8,650 nt of DNA, from NCBI RefSeq assembly GCF_014359955.1, contig NZ_JACIYL010000109.1:1-8650 (forward strand), given 5' to 3'. Below the pieces are notes generated by a model. That model made no database searches, was not told where the DNA came from, and worked only from the letters and a program-made list of their open reading frames with translations. Origin of the DNA: Thermogutta sp. Its GTDB lineage: Bacteria; Planctomycetota; Planctomycetia; Pirellulales; Thermoguttaceae. This document shows, one piece after another, positions 7,561 to 8,650 of this stretch (position 1 is the first letter of the stretch; every line of letters starts with the position of its first letter). The position numbers and the translations under genes were made by a program.

Positions 7561-8620
7561 TCCCATGTCCTTAGAAATTTCCACCAGCGATGCGGCAGCC
7601 GTCGAACGCTGCCACCAGGCTTATTTGCGCATTCGGGAAGAGCTGGCCAAGGTGATCGTGGGCCAGCAACGGGTGATCGAAGAGGTCCTCATCGCCATCC
7701 TGGCCCGCGGACACGCACTTCTGGAGGGCGTGCCCGGCCTGGCCAAAACTCTGCTGGTCAGTTCGCTGGCTCAGGCGACTCATCTCAGCTTCAAGCGAAT
7801 CCAGTTCACGCCCGACCTCATGCCCAGCGACGTGACCGGGACGGATGTCATCCAGGAGGACCCCAAAACCGGAGAACGGGGCTACAAATTCCTTCCCGGA
7901 CCCATTTTCGCCAACATGATCCTGGCGGACGAGATCAATCGAACCCCGCCCAAAACTCAGGCGGCCATGCTGGAGGCCATGCAGGAACGCCAGGTGACGG
8001 CCGGGGGACGCGTCTATCCGCTTCCGGATCCCTTCTTTGTCCTGGCCACTCAAAATCCCCTGGAACAGGAAGGGACCTATCCGTTGCCGGAGGCCCAACT
8101 CGATCGCTTCCTCCTCTACATCAAGGTCGATTATCCCTCGGCAGAGGAAGAATGGGAAATCGCCCGCCGCGTAACGAGCGGACAGCAGGGGACCATTGAA
8201 CCGCTCATGACGGGCGAGGAACTCATTGAATTCCAGAAACTGGTTACCCGGATTCCCATTTCCGATCAGGTTTTGGGATACGCCTGGGCCCTCGTCCGGG
8301 CCTCGCGACCCGGCTCCGACGAAAGTCCCGACTTCGTCACCCGCTGGGTGGCCTGGGGGGCGGGACCACGCGGCCTGCTCACGCTGTTGACCTGCGCCAA
8401 GGCCCGGGCCGTCTTGCACGGGCGGTACCACGCCACCATCGGCGATGTCCAGGCCGTTCTCAAACCGGCTCTCCGACACCGCATCGCGGGAAACTACGCC
8501 GCCCAGGCCAACAATCTCACCAGCGATCGGCTTATTGAAATGCTGATGGAGGCCGTACCCCCCGACGCCAAATATGAGAAACCATCTCCGCGGGCGATCC
8601 GGGATCGTGTGCAGACGTGA
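7550..8620 (+). CDS. MoxR-family AAA+ ATPase (356 aa)
   Basis: Cytoplasmic ATP-driven chaperone-like ATPase. Family members act with vWA-domain partners to assemble or activate protein complexes. The full AAA_3 core is present in order: Walker A GVPGLAKT (60-67, with K66; Ala in place of the third Gly is common in this family); the family block FTPDLMPSDVTG (86-97); Walker B MILADEINR (123-131, D127/E128); PPKTQAAMLEAMQERQVT (133-150); sensor 1 ATQNP (166-170, N169) with EQEGTYPLPEAQLDRF (172-187, R186 a candidate arginine finger); and sensor 2 GAGPRG (270-275, R274) in the C-terminal lid. Length is normal for the family and no key residue is missing. There is no signal peptide or membrane span. 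The start at 7550 overlaps the preceding gene by 11 bases, and a start at 7565 would shorten the protein by 5 residues. The position directly after the vWA and coiled-coil genes supports a joint function. Family call is very secure; the substrate is unknown. Confidence 0.96.
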   Translation: MRSDPMSLEISTSDAAAVERCHQAYLRIREELAKVIVGQQRVIEEVLIAILARGHALLEGVPGLAKTLLVSSLAQATHLSFKRIQFTPDLMPSDVTGTDVIQEDPKTGERGYKFLPGPIFANMILADEINRTPPKTQAAMLEAMQERQVTAGGRVYPLPDPFFVLATQNPLEQEGTYPLPEAQLDRFLLYIKVDYPSAEEEWEIARRVTSGQQGTIEPLMTGEELIEFQKLVTRIPISDQVLGYAWALVRASRPGSDESPDFVTRWVAWGAGPRGLLTLLTCAKARAVLHGRYHATIGDVQAVLKPALRHRIAGNYAAQANNLTSDRLIEMLMEAVPPDAKYEKPSPRAIRDRVQT

Positions 8621-8650
8621 TCGCCTGACTCCCTATTCCTTTCAGAAACC
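8621..8650. other. Short non-coding end of window
   Basis: Thirty bases after the MoxR stop. The GTG overlapping that stop (8617) runs into TGA after three codons, so no directly coupled next gene starts here. No hairpin with a T-run is visible and no Shine-Dalgarno is evident. The next gene, often a DUF58 protein in such loci, would have to begin beyond the window. Confidence 0.5.

Noticed and set aside
7739..7750. Ala instead of Gly in the MoxR Walker A motif (GVPGLAKT) as a defect
   Set aside because: This variant is common among MoxR-family ATPases, and the Lys, Thr, Walker B and sensor residues are all present.
7571..8479. 302-codon - strand frame, antisense to the MoxR gene
   Set aside because: The + strand encodes a complete MoxR ATPase; the antisense translation has no family motif.

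Overview
The window is one densely packed, GC-rich gene cluster read entirely on the + strand. Four complete genes follow one another with short overlaps: a large membrane-anchored von Willebrand A (vWA) / glutamine-amidotransferase-fold protein (21-2564), a three-pass membrane protein with periplasmic beta-sandwich-like modules resembling the DUF4175 family (2561-4342), a secreted Gln/Ala/Glu-rich coiled-coil protein of 1072 aa (4342-7560), and a MoxR-family AAA+ ATPase (7550-8620). The last codons of a further upstream gene probably occupy bases 1-24. No tRNA, rRNA, mobile element, CRISPR array, promoter or terminator is visible, so the window appears to lie inside an operon.

The gene set (MoxR ATPase, large BatA-like vWA/GATase membrane protein, DUF4175-like protein, long coiled-coil protein) and the motif wording of the vWA/GATase protein suggest a planctomycete. 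The GC-rich but not extreme composition would fit a Pirellulales-type lineage. This is inferred from protein style, not from a phylogenetic marker.

Topology reasoning from charge distribution suggests a coherent machine. The soluble parts of the first three proteins would all lie outside the cytoplasmic membrane, while the MoxR ATPase is cytoplasmic. The only sizeable cytoplasmic piece among the membrane partners is a roughly 70-residue segment of the second protein, between its second and third membrane spans. MoxR ATPases elsewhere work with vWA proteins in chaperone-like assembly or activation of protein complexes. A role in envelope assembly or envelope stress is a reasonable inference, but no substrate can be named from the sequence.

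The most noteworthy points are: an apparent split of a DUF4175-type architecture (membrane part plus long helical part) into two coupled genes; the low-complexity coiled-coil protein, which has no cysteine after residue 47 and a well-ordered basic/aromatic C-terminal tail; a vWA metal site with a Thr in place of the first Ser; and a GATase-fold domain without an obvious nucleophile cysteine.
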